From NCBI GenBank assembly GCA_040382935.1, contig JBEIEP010000003.1:62001-126000 (forward strand): a DNA stretch of 64,000 bases, given 5' to 3'. A program made the translations under genes and the position numbers. The stretch is from JALQUL01 sp040382935. Its GTDB lineage: Bacteria > Pseudomonadota > Gammaproteobacteria > Burkholderiales > Burkholderiaceae_C. Below are positions 16,768 to 25,561 of the stretch, one piece after another (position 1 is the stretch's first letter; the number at the start of each line of letters is the position of its first letter). The notes beneath the pieces are model-generated. The model had not been told where the DNA came from, made no database searches, and saw only the letters and a program-made list of their open reading frames with translations.

Positions 16768-18603
16768 ATGAATACCTCAGACCCCGTTACCCTTGACCGC
16801 CCACTGGCCACCGTGGACCAGATGCGCGAGCGCATCAAGCGCCAATCCAAGTTAAAAGGCCGTCAAGTGCAGCCCGACGCGCTGGCCCAGGTGCAGGCCT
16901 TGCTGGGTGACCGCCCCGCCACCGGTTACCGCCGCGATTTGCTGATCGAGTATTTGCACATTCTCAACGACCACTTTGGTGGCCTGCACGAGCAGACCAT
17001 CGCCGCGCTGGCCAAGGCCATGCAAATCCCGCAGTCCGAGGTGTTTGAGGTGGCCACCTTTTATCACCACTTTGAGGTGCTTAAAGGCGACGCACAGGCC
17101 GCTGGCATTACGGTGCGCGTGTGCAGTGGCTTGTCGTGCGAAATGGCCGGTGCGCAAGACCTGCTGCAACGTTTGCCTGCATTGTTGGGCAACCCCGATG
17201 TGCGGGTGATTGCCGCGCCTTGTGTGGGGCGTTGTGAACAGGCCCCGGTGGCGGTGGTGCACCAAATGCCCGTGCCCTCAGCCACCCTAGAAAAAGTGCA
17301 GGCCTGTGTGGCGCAAAACGCCCGCAACCACCCCACGGCAGATGCGGGCGGCAGCTTTGGCTTGTTGCAAGCCGTACAAACCGGCCAGCCCTCTGACCTG
17401 TGTACACCCAGTGCAGCCACGACCGTGGCCCCCGGTTACGTGGGCTTGCAGGCGTATCTGGCAGGCGGTGGCTACCAGTTGGCGCAACGCCTGACCAACA
17501 ATCCCGAAGCGGTTGAATCTGTTATCAAAACCCTAGAAGACGCTGGCCTACGCGGCCTAGGCGGTGCGGGTTTCCCGGCCGGGCGTAAGTGGCGCATTGT
17601 GCGGGACCAACCCGCCCCTAAACTCATGGCCGTCAACATCGACGAGGGCGAGCCCGGCACCTTTAAAGACCGCACCTACTTAGAGCGCGACCCCCATCGC
17701 TTTTTAGAGGGCGTGGTGGTGGCCGCACAGGCCGTGGGTATCGCCAAGGTGTACATCTACCTGCGCGACGAATACCACGGCTGCCGCGATCTGTTGCAAC
17801 AGGCCATAGACCAGTTGCAAACTGAGGCTCCTGTGGCACTTAAAGCCCTGTTGCCCAGCATAGAGCTGCGCCGTGGCGCGGGGGCCTACATCTGCGGCGA
17901 AGAGTCCGCCATGATAGAGAGCATAGAGGGCAAGCGTGGCGAGCCCCGTATGCGGCCCCCTTACATTGCCCAGGTCGGTTTGTTTGGCAGGCCCACGCTT
18001 GAGCACAATTTTGAGACCCTGTACTGGGTGCGCGATTTGGTAGAGCAAGGTGCCAACTGGTTTACCTCGTTTGGGCGCAACGGCCGCAAGGGTTTGCGTT
18101 CTTACAGCCTGAGTGGTCGCGTTAAATCACCCGGCGTTAAATTGGCCCCGGCGGGCATTAGCGTGGTGGAGCTGATCAACGAATACGGCGGCGGCATGTT
18201 GGACGGCCACACCCTGTATGCGTATTTGCCGGGTGGGGCATCGGGGGGCATCTTGCCCGCCAGCTTGGGCCATGTGCCCCTAGACTTTGACACCTTGCAA
18301 CCCTATGGCAGCTTTATCGGTTCGGCCGCTGTGATTGTGCTAAGCCAGCACGACAGCGCCAAAGCCGCGGCGCGCAACATGATGCAGTTTTTTGCCGACG
18401 AAAGTTGCGGCCAGTGCACCCCCTGCCGTGTGGGCACGCAAAAGGCCTTGGCCTTGATGCAGCAAGACACCTGGGATGCCGCCACCTTAAATGATCTGTC
18501 CACTGTCATGATCGATGCGTCTATTTGTGGCTTGGGGCAGGCCGCGCCCAACCCCTTGTTGTCTGTTCTGAAATATTTCCCTGCCGAAGTAGGAGTTGCC
18601 TGA
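16768..18603 (+). CDS. NAD-dependent formate dehydrogenase, fused NuoE/NuoF-like diaphorase subunit
   Basis: This subunit passes electrons from the formate-oxidising subunit to NAD+ in the cytosol. Residues 1-165 form a NuoE-like thioredoxin-fold domain with a [2Fe-2S] site (VCSGLSC and APCVGRC). The rest is NuoF-like: GLRGLGGAGFPAGRKW and the FMN/NADH region NIDEGEPGTFKDR. A C-terminal [4Fe-4S] motif, ESCGQCTPCRVGT ... SICGLG, follows. So the usual separate gamma and beta subunits (FdsG, FdsB) are one polypeptide of 611 residues, similar to HoxF. The ATG at 16768 is preferred over an in-frame TTG at 16750. The stop overlaps the next start (TGATG), which indicates translational coupling. A HoxF hydrogenase subunit is excluded by the formate dehydrogenase that follows. 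Confidence 0.88.
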   Translation: MNTSDPVTLDRPLATVDQMRERIKRQSKLKGRQVQPDALAQVQALLGDRPATGYRRDLLIEYLHILNDHFGGLHEQTIAALAKAMQIPQSEVFEVATFYHHFEVLKGDAQAAGITVRVCSGLSCEMAGAQDLLQRLPALLGNPDVRVIAAPCVGRCEQAPVAVVHQMPVPSATLEKVQACVAQNARNHPTADAGGSFGLLQAVQTGQPSDLCTPSAATTVAPGYVGLQAYLAGGGYQLAQRLTNNPEAVESVIKTLEDAGLRGLGGAGFPAGRKWRIVRDQPAPKLMAVNIDEGEPGTFKDRTYLERDPHRFLEGVVVAAQAVGIAKVYIYLRDEYHGCRDLLQQAIDQLQTEAPVALKALLPSIELRRGAGAYICGEESAMIESIEGKRGEPRMRPPYIAQVGLFGRPTLEHNFETLYWVRDLVEQGANWFTSFGRNGRKGLRSYSLSGRVKSPGVKLAPAGISVVELINEYGGGMLDGHTLYAYLPGGASGGILPASLGHVPLDFDTLQPYGSFIGSAAVIVLSQHDSAKAAARNMMQFFADESCGQCTPCRVGTQKALALMQQDTWDAATLNDLSTVMIDASICGLGQAAPNPLLSVLKYFPAEVGVA

Positions 18604-21476
18604 TGAGCGCCGTTCTCCAATCCCCCCTGTCCTCCACGGCATCCGTCGCTCTGCAACTCAACGGCCAAGCGGTGACCGCCTACGAGGGCGAAACCCTACT
18701 GGAATTGGCCAAGCGCCACGGCACCCATATCCCCCACCTGTGCTACAAAGAAGGCATGCGCCCCGATGGCAACTGCCGCGCCTGCGTGGTCGAGATCAAA
18801 GGTGAGCGCACACTGGCTCCCAGTTGCTGCCGCACGGCTACCGCCGGGATGCAGGTCGATTCCACCAGTGAGCGGGCACAAAAAAGCCAAAAAATGGTGC
18901 TAGAGATGCTGCTCTCGGACATGCCCGATGAGGGCTTTAAGTGGGCCGACGAAGCAGGGCAGCAACCCCACGGAGAGCTCAGCACCTGGGCCAAGCGCAT
19001 GGACGTGACCGTGCGCCCCCAACTCAAACCCGTGGCACGGCCCGCCAGCGGCTATTCAGATGCCAGCCACCCTGCCATGCTGGTCAATTTAGACGCCTGC
19101 ATACAGTGCACCCGCTGCGTGCGCGCCTGCCGCGAAGAGCAGGTCAATGGCGTGATTGGTTATGCCGGTCGTGGCGGCCACAGCAAGATTGTGTTTGACC
19201 AAGACGACGCCATGGGCAATAGCACCTGCGTGGCCTGCGGCGAATGCGTGCAAGCCTGCCCCACGGGCGCACTCATGCCCAAAACCTTGGTGGGCTCGCA
19301 AAAGGTGGACAAAACCGTGGACTCGGTGTGCCCGTTTTGTGGCGTGGGGTGTTTGCTTACCTACAAAGTCAAAGACGAAAAAATTGTCGCCGTTGAAGGC
19401 CGCGATGGCCCGGCCAACCACAGCCGCCTGTGCGTTAAAGGGCGCTTTGGCATGGACTACATCCACCACCCCCATCGCCTTACCGTGCCCTTGATTCGCA
19501 AACCCGGCATCCCCAAAGACGCCAGCCTGTTTGACAAAGCCGGTGATTGGCGCGATGTGTTCCGCGAGGCCACCTGGGAAGAGGCCATGGACTTGGCGGC
19601 AGGCGGCTTAAAGAATTTACGCGACACCAAAGGCCGCACCGCCCTGGCCGGTTTTGGTTCTGCCAAAGGCAGCAACGAAGAGGCCTATCTGTTCCAAAAA
19701 TTGGTACGCACCGGCTTTGGCAGCAACAACGTGGACCACTGCACCCGCCTGTGCCATGCCTCTAGCGTGGCGGCCCTGTTAGAGGGCGTGGGCTCTGGGG
19801 CGGTGAGTAACCAGGTTAACGACGTGGCCCAATCGGGCTTGATTTTTGTGATTGGCTCCAACCCCACCGTCAACCACCCGGTGGCCGCCACTTGGATGAA
19901 AAACGCTGCCCAGCAGGGCGTCAAAATTGTGGTGGCCGACCCGCGCCGTACCGAGCTTAGCCAACACGCTTGGCGTACCCTGCAGTTCCGCCCCGACAGC
20001 GATGTGGCCATGCTGAACGCCTTGATCTATGCGGTGATCGACGAGGGCCTGGTGGACCAATCCTTTATTGATTCACGCACCAACAACTTTGAAGCGCTCA
20101 AAGAGCAAATCAAAGGCTTTAGCCCCGAGGCCATGCAAAGCGTGTGCGGCATAGACGCCGCCACCCTGCGCGAGGTGGCCCGCGAATTTGCCAACCCCGG
20201 CATTGGGCCAGACGGCAAAAAGCTGGGCTCTATGATTTTGTGGGGCATGGGCATTAGCCAACACGTACATGGCACCGACAACGCCCGTTGCCTGATTGCC
20301 CTGTCGTCCGTGACCGGGCAAATCGGCAAACCCGGCTCGGGCCTGCACCCCCTGCGCGGCCAAAACAACGTGCAAGGGGCAAGCGACGCCGGCCTTATCC
20401 CCATGATGTTCCCCAACTACCAGCGGGTGGACAACGCGGGTGCCCACACATGGTTTGAGAACTTCTGGGGCGCAAGCTTAGACGACAAACCCGGCCTAAC
20501 CGTGGTAGAGGTTATGAACAAAGCCCTGGCACCCGACGACGACCCACGCAAAATTTGGGGCATGTACATCATGGGCGAGAACCCCGCCATGAGCGACCCC
20601 GACCTTAACCACGCCCGCCACGCCCTGGCCGAGCTCAAGCACTTGGTGGTGCAAGACATCTTTATGACCGAAACCGCCTACCTGGCCGATGTGGTGCTGC
20701 CCGCCAGCGCCTGGCCAGAAAAGTGGGGCACGGTCACCAACACCGACCGCATGATTCAAATGGGCCGCGCTGCCGTTGAGCCCCCCGGCCAAGCCCGCCA
20801 AGATTTAGACTTGCTGCAAGACCTGGCCCGCCGCTTGGGTTTGAACTGGAACTACAGCGGTGACCACCACGGCGTGGCCGCTGTTTACGAAGAAATGCGC
20901 CAAGCCATGCACGGCGTGATTAAAGGCATTAGCTGGGATCGTTTGGACAAAGCGGGCAGCATTACCTTTCCTTGCCTAAGCGAGCAAGACCCCGGCCAGC
21001 CCACCGTGTTTATCGAAAAGTTCCCCACCACGGATGGCCGCGTCAAACTGGTGCCCACACAACTCATTAGCGCCAACGAACTGCCCGATAGCGAGTACCC
21101 CATGGTGCTGATTACCGGCCGCCAATTAGAGCACTGGCACACCGGCTCCATGACCCGCCGCGCCACCGTGCTCGACGCCATCGAACCCATGGCCACTGTT
21201 AGCTTAAACAGCGCCGATATGCGGCGACTGGGTATCACCGCAGGCGACCAAGTCACCGTGCAATCGCGCCGAGGCACCGTCACCCTCATGGCCCGCCAAG
21301 ACGACGGCACCGGCGAGGGCGCAGTGTTTATCCCCTTCGCCTACCACGAAGCGGCTGCCAACCTGATGACCAACGCCGCACTAGACCCCTTCGGCAAAAT
21401 CCCAGAGTTTAAATACTGCGCCGTGAAGGTTGAAAAAGGCGGTGTGGCGGCGCAGGTGGTGGGGTATGGGCGTTAA
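18603..21476 (+). CDS. fdsA: NAD-dependent formate dehydrogenase, molybdenum (alpha) subunit
   Basis: A 957-residue molybdenum enzyme that oxidises formate to CO2. The N-terminal region holds a plant-type [2Fe-2S] ferredoxin (CYKEGMRPDGNCRACVVEI). Two ferredoxin-like [4Fe-4S] motifs follow (CIQCTRCVRACREE, CVACGECVQACPTG), then the proximal cluster VCPFCGVGC. The molybdopterin domain carries the catalytic cysteine in HCTRLCHASSVAAL (Cys384) where other enzymes have selenocysteine. The C-terminal LITGRQLEHWHTGSMTRR binds the cofactor. The start at 18603 overlaps the preceding stop; an in-frame extension upstream lies inside the previous gene. No fdsC or fdsD follows: mazEF is next, and an FdhD-type gene is 13 kb away. 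Confidence 0.93.
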   Translation: MSAVLQSPLSSTASVALQLNGQAVTAYEGETLLELAKRHGTHIPHLCYKEGMRPDGNCRACVVEIKGERTLAPSCCRTATAGMQVDSTSERAQKSQKMVLEMLLSDMPDEGFKWADEAGQQPHGELSTWAKRMDVTVRPQLKPVARPASGYSDASHPAMLVNLDACIQCTRCVRACREEQVNGVIGYAGRGGHSKIVFDQDDAMGNSTCVACGECVQACPTGALMPKTLVGSQKVDKTVDSVCPFCGVGCLLTYKVKDEKIVAVEGRDGPANHSRLCVKGRFGMDYIHHPHRLTVPLIRKPGIPKDASLFDKAGDWRDVFREATWEEAMDLAAGGLKNLRDTKGRTALAGFGSAKGSNEEAYLFQKLVRTGFGSNNVDHCTRLCHASSVAALLEGVGSGAVSNQVNDVAQSGLIFVIGSNPTVNHPVAATWMKNAAQQGVKIVVADPRRTELSQHAWRTLQFRPDSDVAMLNALIYAVIDEGLVDQSFIDSRTNNFEALKEQIKGFSPEAMQSVCGIDAATLREVAREFANPGIGPDGKKLGSMILWGMGISQHVHGTDNARCLIALSSVTGQIGKPGSGLHPLRGQNNVQGASDAGLIPMMFPNYQRVDNAGAHTWFENFWGASLDDKPGLTVVEVMNKALAPDDDPRKIWGMYIMGENPAMSDPDLNHARHALAELKHLVVQDIFMTETAYLADVVLPASAWPEKWGTVTNTDRMIQMGRAAVEPPGQARQDLDLLQDLARRLGLNWNYSGDHHGVAAVYEEMRQAMHGVIKGISWDRLDKAGSITFPCLSEQDPGQPTVFIEKFPTTDGRVKLVPTQLISANELPDSEYPMVLITGRQLEHWHTGSMTRRATVLDAIEPMATVSLNSADMRRLGITAGDQVTVQSRRGTVTLMARQDDGTGEGAVFIPFAYHEAAANLMTNAALDPFGKIPEFKYCAVKVEKGGVAAQVVGYGR

Positions 21477-21490
21477 AACCTATAACCCGC

Positions 21491-21538
21491 TTGACAGATC
21501 ATAGGATATGAATAGTATCTGTGATATCTATTAATATC
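21491..21538 (+). promoter_or_regulatory. mazEF promoter with palindromic operator half-sites
   Basis: TTGACA at 21491 is followed after 16 bases by TAGTAT (21513-21518), a plausible sigma-70 promoter. Overlapping and following it are two imperfect palindromes: GATATGAATAGTATC (21505-21519) and GATATCTATTAATATC (21523-21538). These would suit binding of the MazE antitoxin for autorepression. Confidence 0.5.
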
Positions 21539-21547
21539 TTCAAACCT

Positions 21548-21805
21548 ATGCAAACCCTTGAAGCCACCGTATCCGCCTGGGGCAAATCGACCGCAATACG
21601 CATTCCTGCCGCACTGGTGAAACGATCAGGGATTCATGTCGGGCAGACGGTCAAACTCGACAGTTCTGCCGACGGCGTAATCACCATTCGAGCGGTACGT
21701 GAACGCCCCAATCTTGCCGAAATGCTTGCGCGAGTAACCCCCGACAACCTGCCCGACGAGATAGATCACTCCTGGGGGAAACCGGTAGGCAGTGAGGCAT
21801 GGTGA
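21548..21805 (+). CDS. mazE: MazE-type antitoxin
   Basis: An 85-residue AbrB/MazE-fold protein. It begins QTLEATVSAWGKSTAIRIPA and continues with HVGQTVKLDSSADGVITI, the swapped-hairpin DNA-binding pattern. Its C-terminal tail, LPDEIDHSWGKPVGSEAW, is acidic and should wrap the toxin. The ATG at 21548 is preferred over a GTG further upstream at 21521 because the conserved domain begins there. The end overlaps the toxin start by 7 bases, as in most mazEF pairs. Palindromes sit just upstream. It is probably expressed independently of fds. Confidence 0.88.
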   Translation: MQTLEATVSAWGKSTAIRIPAALVKRSGIHVGQTVKLDSSADGVITIRAVRERPNLAEMLARVTPDNLPDEIDHSWGKPVGSEAW

Positions 21806-22149
21806 AGCCCTTTAAGCAAGCCCCAAAGCAAGGGGAAATTATTTGGGTCGATTTTGATCCGCAAAGTGGGCACGAACAAGCAGGGCGACGACCCGCTCTT
21901 GTCCTCTCGCATACCAGCTACAACCAAAAGATCGGACGGGCGTTTGTCTGCCCTATCACATCCAAAGTCAAAGGCTACCCGTTCGAAGTGCCAATAAAGA
22001 CCGCCACCATTGATGGCGTTGTGCTTTCCGACCACTTTAAAAACATTGATTGGACCAGCCGAAACACGCAACTCACAGGCGAGCAAGTGGGACAAGGCGA
22101 CCTGGAAGCCGTTTGGGATATTGTTCAAAGTATTGTTGGATTGTCGTAG
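21799..22149 (+). CDS. mazF: MazF/PemK-type endoribonuclease toxin
   Basis: A 116-residue toxin that cleaves mRNA at short sequences when MazE is lost. The signature QGEIIWVDFDPQSGHEQAGRR is close to the family pattern (GD/EIxWVDFxPxxGxEQxGxRP) and includes the conserved Arg. It is followed by RPALVLSHTSYNQKIGRAFV and the VLSDHFKNIDW segment that contacts RNA. Length is normal and nothing is missing. A hairpin lies 5 bases after the stop. Confidence 0.92.
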   Translation: MVKPFKQAPKQGEIIWVDFDPQSGHEQAGRRPALVLSHTSYNQKIGRAFVCPITSKVKGYPFEVPIKTATIDGVVLSDHFKNIDWTSRNTQLTGEQVGQGDLEAVWDIVQSIVGLS

Positions 22150-22154
22150 CGCAT

Positions 22155-22177
22155 TTCTATGGTGTCGCACCATAGAA
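22155..22177. terminator. hairpin after mazF
   Basis: TTCTATGGTG, loop TCG and CACCATAGAA form a perfect 10-bp stem 5 bases past the mazF stop. No T-run follows, so it may be a transcript-stabilising or weak terminating structure between mazEF and the AsmA gene. Confidence 0.5.
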
Positions 22178-22225
22178 TGGCGCACCGCCCACCTCGGGCG
22201 TTGTTTTGGGCATTAAGGATTCCGT

Positions 22226-24301
22226 ATGAAGGCGCTTCGCATTGTGGGTATTGGTTTGGGCGCTCTTGTGGCCCTGTTGCTCGTGGCCGTGGGCGTGTTG
22301 TACGTGGTATTTGATGGCGAAAAAATCAAGTCCGAAATCAGCCGTGTGGTGCTAGAGCAAAAGCAGCGCAAACTGGTGATCTCGGGCACGCCGCAGCTCT
22401 CGGTGTGGCCCGATGTGGGTGTGAGTTTGCAGGGTGTCACGCTGTCTGAACGCAACAGCGATGCGCCGTTTATGTCGCTAGACGCGGCCCGTGTGTCGGT
22501 GGCGGTAATGCCTCTGCTATCCAACCAGGTGCAAGTGCGGGCGCTAGAGGTGGATGGGCTTAAAGCCACGCTGATTAAACACAAAGACGGTAGCCTTAAC
22601 ATTGCTGACTTGTTGGGGCAAGAGGCGGCCAAGACGGATGGCAAACCGGCGGCTACTGCCTCTGCACCCGCCCAGCCGTTGTTGGTTGATGTGAAAGCCG
22701 TGCGTATCAACAAGGCCCAGTTCACTTGGCGAGACGACCAGGCGGGCACGCGCACCGAGGTGTCCAACCTTAGCCTTAACACGGGGGCAGTGCATGCAGA
22801 CACAGCCAAACAATCGGCCCGTGTGGCTGGCCTGTTGCTGACGCTTAAAGGCAAAGCCGGGGCCGATGCTTTTGACCTTCAATTGGACGCGCCAGAGATT
22901 CAACTATCACCCGCCCAGTCCAGTGCAAAAACGCTGACGCTTTCAGTCGTTACAAGCGGTGCTGGGCGCAACGCCACGCTCAAGCTAAGCGCAAGCGGTT
23001 TGCAAGGCAATACCGACAAGCTAAACGTTGGCAAACTGTCTTTGCAACTGGATGCCAAATCCGGTGATACCAGCGTCAAGGGGCAATTGACCTCTCCGGT
23101 GTCCGTTAACGTGGCCAATCAGTCGGTGGCCTTGTCCAAATTGGCAGGCAGTATCGATGTGGCCAGCCCCGAAATGCCCATGAAGCAGGTCACCCTGCCC
23201 ATTCAAGGCGCATTGCAGTTCAATGGCAAAGCCCAAAGCGCCTCGCTAGAGCTGAACACCCAGTTCGATGAATCCAAAATTGCCCTGACCACCAAGGTTG
23301 CCAAGTTCAGCCCGCTGGCCTTGGTTTTTGACCTGGACATCAACCAGCTCAACCTCGACAAATACCTGCCACCCGCACCCAAAGAGGTCCCCGCCAAAAG
23401 TACGACCCACGAGGCAGCCAAGGACACCCCCGTCAATTTGGCGGCACTCAAAGGCCCCAATGTCAGCGGCACGGTGCGCGTGGGTGCGCTACAGGTGGCC
23501 AACCTTAAGCTGGACAAGATCAACGGCAAGATCAATTTAGCGGGCGGCAAGCTGGACTTGGCACCTGTATCCCTCAATCTGTACGGTGGTAGCACCAGCG
23601 GCAGCATCAGTGCCAATGCAGACGGCAACGCCATTGCCATTAAGCAGGCCTTGGTAGGCATCAACATCAACCCGCTCATGAAAGACCTGCTCAACAAGGA
23701 TTTGCTAGAGGGCCGAGGCACCGTTAACCTAGATGTGACCACCCGTGGGGCTAGCGTCAACGCGCTTAAAAAAGCCTTGGCTGGCAGCGCCTCAATCAGT
23801 CTAAAAGACGGTGCTGTTAAAGGCATCAACCTGGCCAAAACCCTGCGCGACGCCAAAGCCAAACTGGGCAAAGCCCCCACCACGCAAGCGGCAGACGCGA
23901 CCCAAAAAACCGACTTTTCTGAGTTGTCAGGGTCCTTCAAAATTGCCGGTGGCGTGGCCAATAACAACGACCTCTCGCTCAAGTCGCCTTTTGTTCGTTT
24001 GACGGGTGCGGGTGATATCGATGTGGGTGAAAACCGCATGAACTACGTCGCCAAAGCCACCTTGGTGGCCACCACAGAAGGCCAGGGCGGCGTAGACCTG
24101 GGCCAAGTCAAAGGCTTTACCGTGCCGCTACGCATTAGTGGCCCTTTTGACAAGCTCAGCTACAACATCGAATGGGGTGCCATGATTCAAGACGCGGCCA
24201 AAGCCAAGGTGGACGAAAAAGTCAAAGAAGTCCAGACCAAGGCCAAAGACGCCGTTAAAGACAAAGCCAAAGATGCGCTCAAGGGCTTGTTTGGGAAATA
24301 G
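22226..24301 (+). CDS. AsmA family protein
   Basis: A 691-residue envelope protein of the AsmA family, whose members are inner-membrane-anchored and proposed to bridge lipid transport to the outer membrane. It starts with a single signal-anchor (VGIGLGALVALLLVAVGVLYVV). The AsmA N-terminal pattern LVISGTPQLSVWPDVGVSLQ and VRALEVDGLKATLIKHKDGS follows. The C-terminal part carries LSGSFKIAGGVANNNDLSLK and PLRISGPFDKLSYNIEW. The tail is lysine/alanine rich (KVKEVQTKAKDAVKDKAK), likely helical. The start ATG at 22226 has AAGGA 6 bases upstream. It is flanked by two toxin-antitoxin loci but itself looks like an ordinary chromosomal gene. Confidence 0.88.
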   Translation: MKALRIVGIGLGALVALLLVAVGVLYVVFDGEKIKSEISRVVLEQKQRKLVISGTPQLSVWPDVGVSLQGVTLSERNSDAPFMSLDAARVSVAVMPLLSNQVQVRALEVDGLKATLIKHKDGSLNIADLLGQEAAKTDGKPAATASAPAQPLLVDVKAVRINKAQFTWRDDQAGTRTEVSNLSLNTGAVHADTAKQSARVAGLLLTLKGKAGADAFDLQLDAPEIQLSPAQSSAKTLTLSVVTSGAGRNATLKLSASGLQGNTDKLNVGKLSLQLDAKSGDTSVKGQLTSPVSVNVANQSVALSKLAGSIDVASPEMPMKQVTLPIQGALQFNGKAQSASLELNTQFDESKIALTTKVAKFSPLALVFDLDINQLNLDKYLPPAPKEVPAKSTTHEAAKDTPVNLAALKGPNVSGTVRVGALQVANLKLDKINGKINLAGGKLDLAPVSLNLYGGSTSGSISANADGNAIAIKQALVGININPLMKDLLNKDLLEGRGTVNLDVTTRGASVNALKKALAGSASISLKDGAVKGINLAKTLRDAKAKLGKAPTTQAADATQKTDFSELSGSFKIAGGVANNNDLSLKSPFVRLTGAGDIDVGENRMNYVAKATLVATTEGQGGVDLGQVKGFTVPLRISGPFDKLSYNIEWGAMIQDAAKAKVDEKVKEVQTKAKDAVKDKAKDALKGLFGK

Positions 24302-24318
24302 CGAACAATTTCCCAAAC
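24289..24318. terminator. hairpin spanning the AsmA gene stop
   Basis: GTTTGGGAAA, a 10-base loop and TTTCCCAAAC form a perfect 10-bp stem that includes the stop codon of the AsmA gene. It ends three bases before the relB operator. No long T-run follows. Confidence 0.45.
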
Positions 24319-24320
24319 CA

Positions 24321-24338
24321 TGAGATACTTGTATCTCA
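24321..24338. promoter_or_regulatory. relB operator palindrome
   Basis: TGAGATAC-TT-GTATCTCA is a perfect inverted repeat with 8-base arms, 20 bases before the antitoxin start. It fits the short operator expected for a ribbon-helix-helix antitoxin dimer. The role is inferred. Confidence 0.65.
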
Positions 24339-24357
24339 AGTCTAAAAGGTGAGCTCC

Positions 24358-24585
24358 ATGGCCGTATCTCTTCGTTTACCCGACGAACTTTCTAACCGTC
24401 TACAAAACTTGGCCCAGGCAACAGGGCGTAGCAAAACCTATTACATGATAGAGGCGATACGCGAGCACATTGACGACTTAGAGGATTTGTACCTGGCTGA
24501 ACAGCGATTGCTGGCCCATCGCAACGGCCACTCGGCCGCGATACCACTGGAACAGGTCATGAAGCGTTATGGCGTGGAAGCTTGA
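24358..24585 (+). CDS. relB: RelB/ribbon-helix-helix antitoxin
   Basis: A 75-residue antitoxin. The N-terminus MAVSLRLPDELSNRLQNLAQ, followed by GRSKTYYMIEAIREHI, is the ribbon-helix-helix DNA-binding fold. The acidic helix that follows (DDLEDLYLAEQRLL) should bind the toxin. The ATG at 24358 is chosen over a GTG at 24349 because AAAGGTGAG precedes it at proper distance. The 3' end overlaps the toxin gene by 17 bases. It most resembles the RelB/StbD antitoxins paired with RelE/StbE toxins. Confidence 0.9.
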   Translation: MAVSLRLPDELSNRLQNLAQATGRSKTYYMIEAIREHIDDLEDLYLAEQRLLAHRNGHSAAIPLEQVMKRYGVEA

Positions 24586-24838
24586 CTTTGATCGTGCCGC
24601 CGAGCGCGATTTAGACAAGCTAGATCCTCAAGCCGCCAGACGCATTTTGCTATTTCTACGTGACCGCGTGGTCACCCTAGACGATCCCAGAAGCATAGGG
24701 CAGGCACTCAAAGGCTCACAACTTGGCGAGTTCTGGAAATACCGCGTCGGTGACTACCGAATCATTTGCAGCATCGAGGACGGCACCCTGCGGATTTTGG
24801 TGGTGAAGGTAGGCAATCGACGAGAGGTCTATCGCTAA
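24569..24838 (+). CDS. relE: RelE/StbE-type mRNA interferase toxin
   Basis: An 89-residue toxin that cleaves mRNA on the ribosome. Family features are the N-terminal LDFDRAAERDLDKLDPQ, the central ALKGSQLGEFWKYRVGDYRI with basic and aromatic residues, and the C-terminal LVVKVGNRREVYR. Length is standard and catalytic-type residues (Lys, Arg, Tyr) are present, so it is probably functional. Transcription is from the relB promoter. Confidence 0.92.
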   Translation: MAWKLDFDRAAERDLDKLDPQAARRILLFLRDRVVTLDDPRSIGQALKGSQLGEFWKYRVGDYRIICSIEDGTLRILVVKVGNRREVYR

Positions 24839-24928
24839 TCACCTGGGGTGCTACTTGAAACGCGGCACCCTACCCCAAAATAACGAGTAGCCCTTGGCTA
24901 ACTTTTGACCCTTTTTTAAGGCACCCCT

Positions 24929-25561
24929 ATGCGCAAACTTTTAATCGCACTTTTGTCCACCGTGGTTTTGGCCCTTACCGGCTGCGGCTACAACACCTTC
25001 CAAAGCAGCGACGAACAGGTCAAAGCCAGTTGGGCCGAGGTGCTCAACCAGTACCAGCGCCGGGCCGATTTAATTCCCAACTTGGTGAGCACCGTAAAGG
25101 GCGAAAGCCAGTTTGAACAGAGCACCTTGACCCAAGTGGTAGAGGCGCGGGCCAGGGCCACCTCAATACAGGCCACGCCAGAACTCATCAACGACCCCGC
25201 CGCGTTTCAAAAATTTCAGCAGGCGCAGGGCCAGTTAACGGGTGCCCTCTCGCGCCTATTGGTGGTCTCTGAAAACTACCCCAACCTTAAAGCGAACCAA
25301 GGCTTTAGAGACCTGCAAGCCCAACTAGAAGGCACAGAAAACCGCATCACCGTGGCGCGCAACCGCTATATCAAAGCGGTGCAAGAGTACAACGTGGCGG
25401 TGCGCTCCTTCCCCTCTAACCTGACGGCTATGGTGTTTGGCTACAAAGAAAAGCCCAGCTTTACCGTAGAGAACGAAAAAGAAATCGCCAAGCCCCCAAC
25501 GGTTAGTTTTGACAAACCTGTGGCAACTCCACAAAACACCGCATCCGGGGCCGCCAAGTGA
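24929..25561 (+). CDS. LemA family lipoprotein-like protein
   Basis: A 210-residue LemA family protein. A short signal sequence ends in a lipobox-like LTGCGY (Cys19), suggesting a lipid anchor. The diagnostic segment WAEVLNQYQRRADLIPNLV and the helices with LRLLVVSENYPNLKAN-like sequence are present (SRLLVVSENYPNLK here). LemA proteins form helical bundles of unknown role and are commonly encoded next to TPM-domain proteins, as here. The start ATG at 24929 has AAGG 7 bases upstream. The stop overlaps the next gene by GTGA. Confidence 0.92.
   Translation: MRKLLIALLSTVVLALTGCGYNTFQSSDEQVKASWAEVLNQYQRRADLIPNLVSTVKGESQFEQSTLTQVVEARARATSIQATPELINDPAAFQKFQQAQGQLTGALSRLLVVSENYPNLKANQGFRDLQAQLEGTENRITVARNRYIKAVQEYNVAVRSFPSNLTAMVFGYKEKPSFTVENEKEIAKPPTVSFDKPVATPQNTASGAAK

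Noticed and set aside
18525..18602. In-frame extension of fdsA upstream
   Set aside because: It lies within the preceding subunit gene; the overlapping TGATG gives a normal coupled start at 18603.
23203..24039. 278-codon open frame on the minus strand
   Set aside because: Antisense to the AsmA gene in a GC-rich region; composition is low complexity (Leu/Ser/Ala) and no motif is seen.
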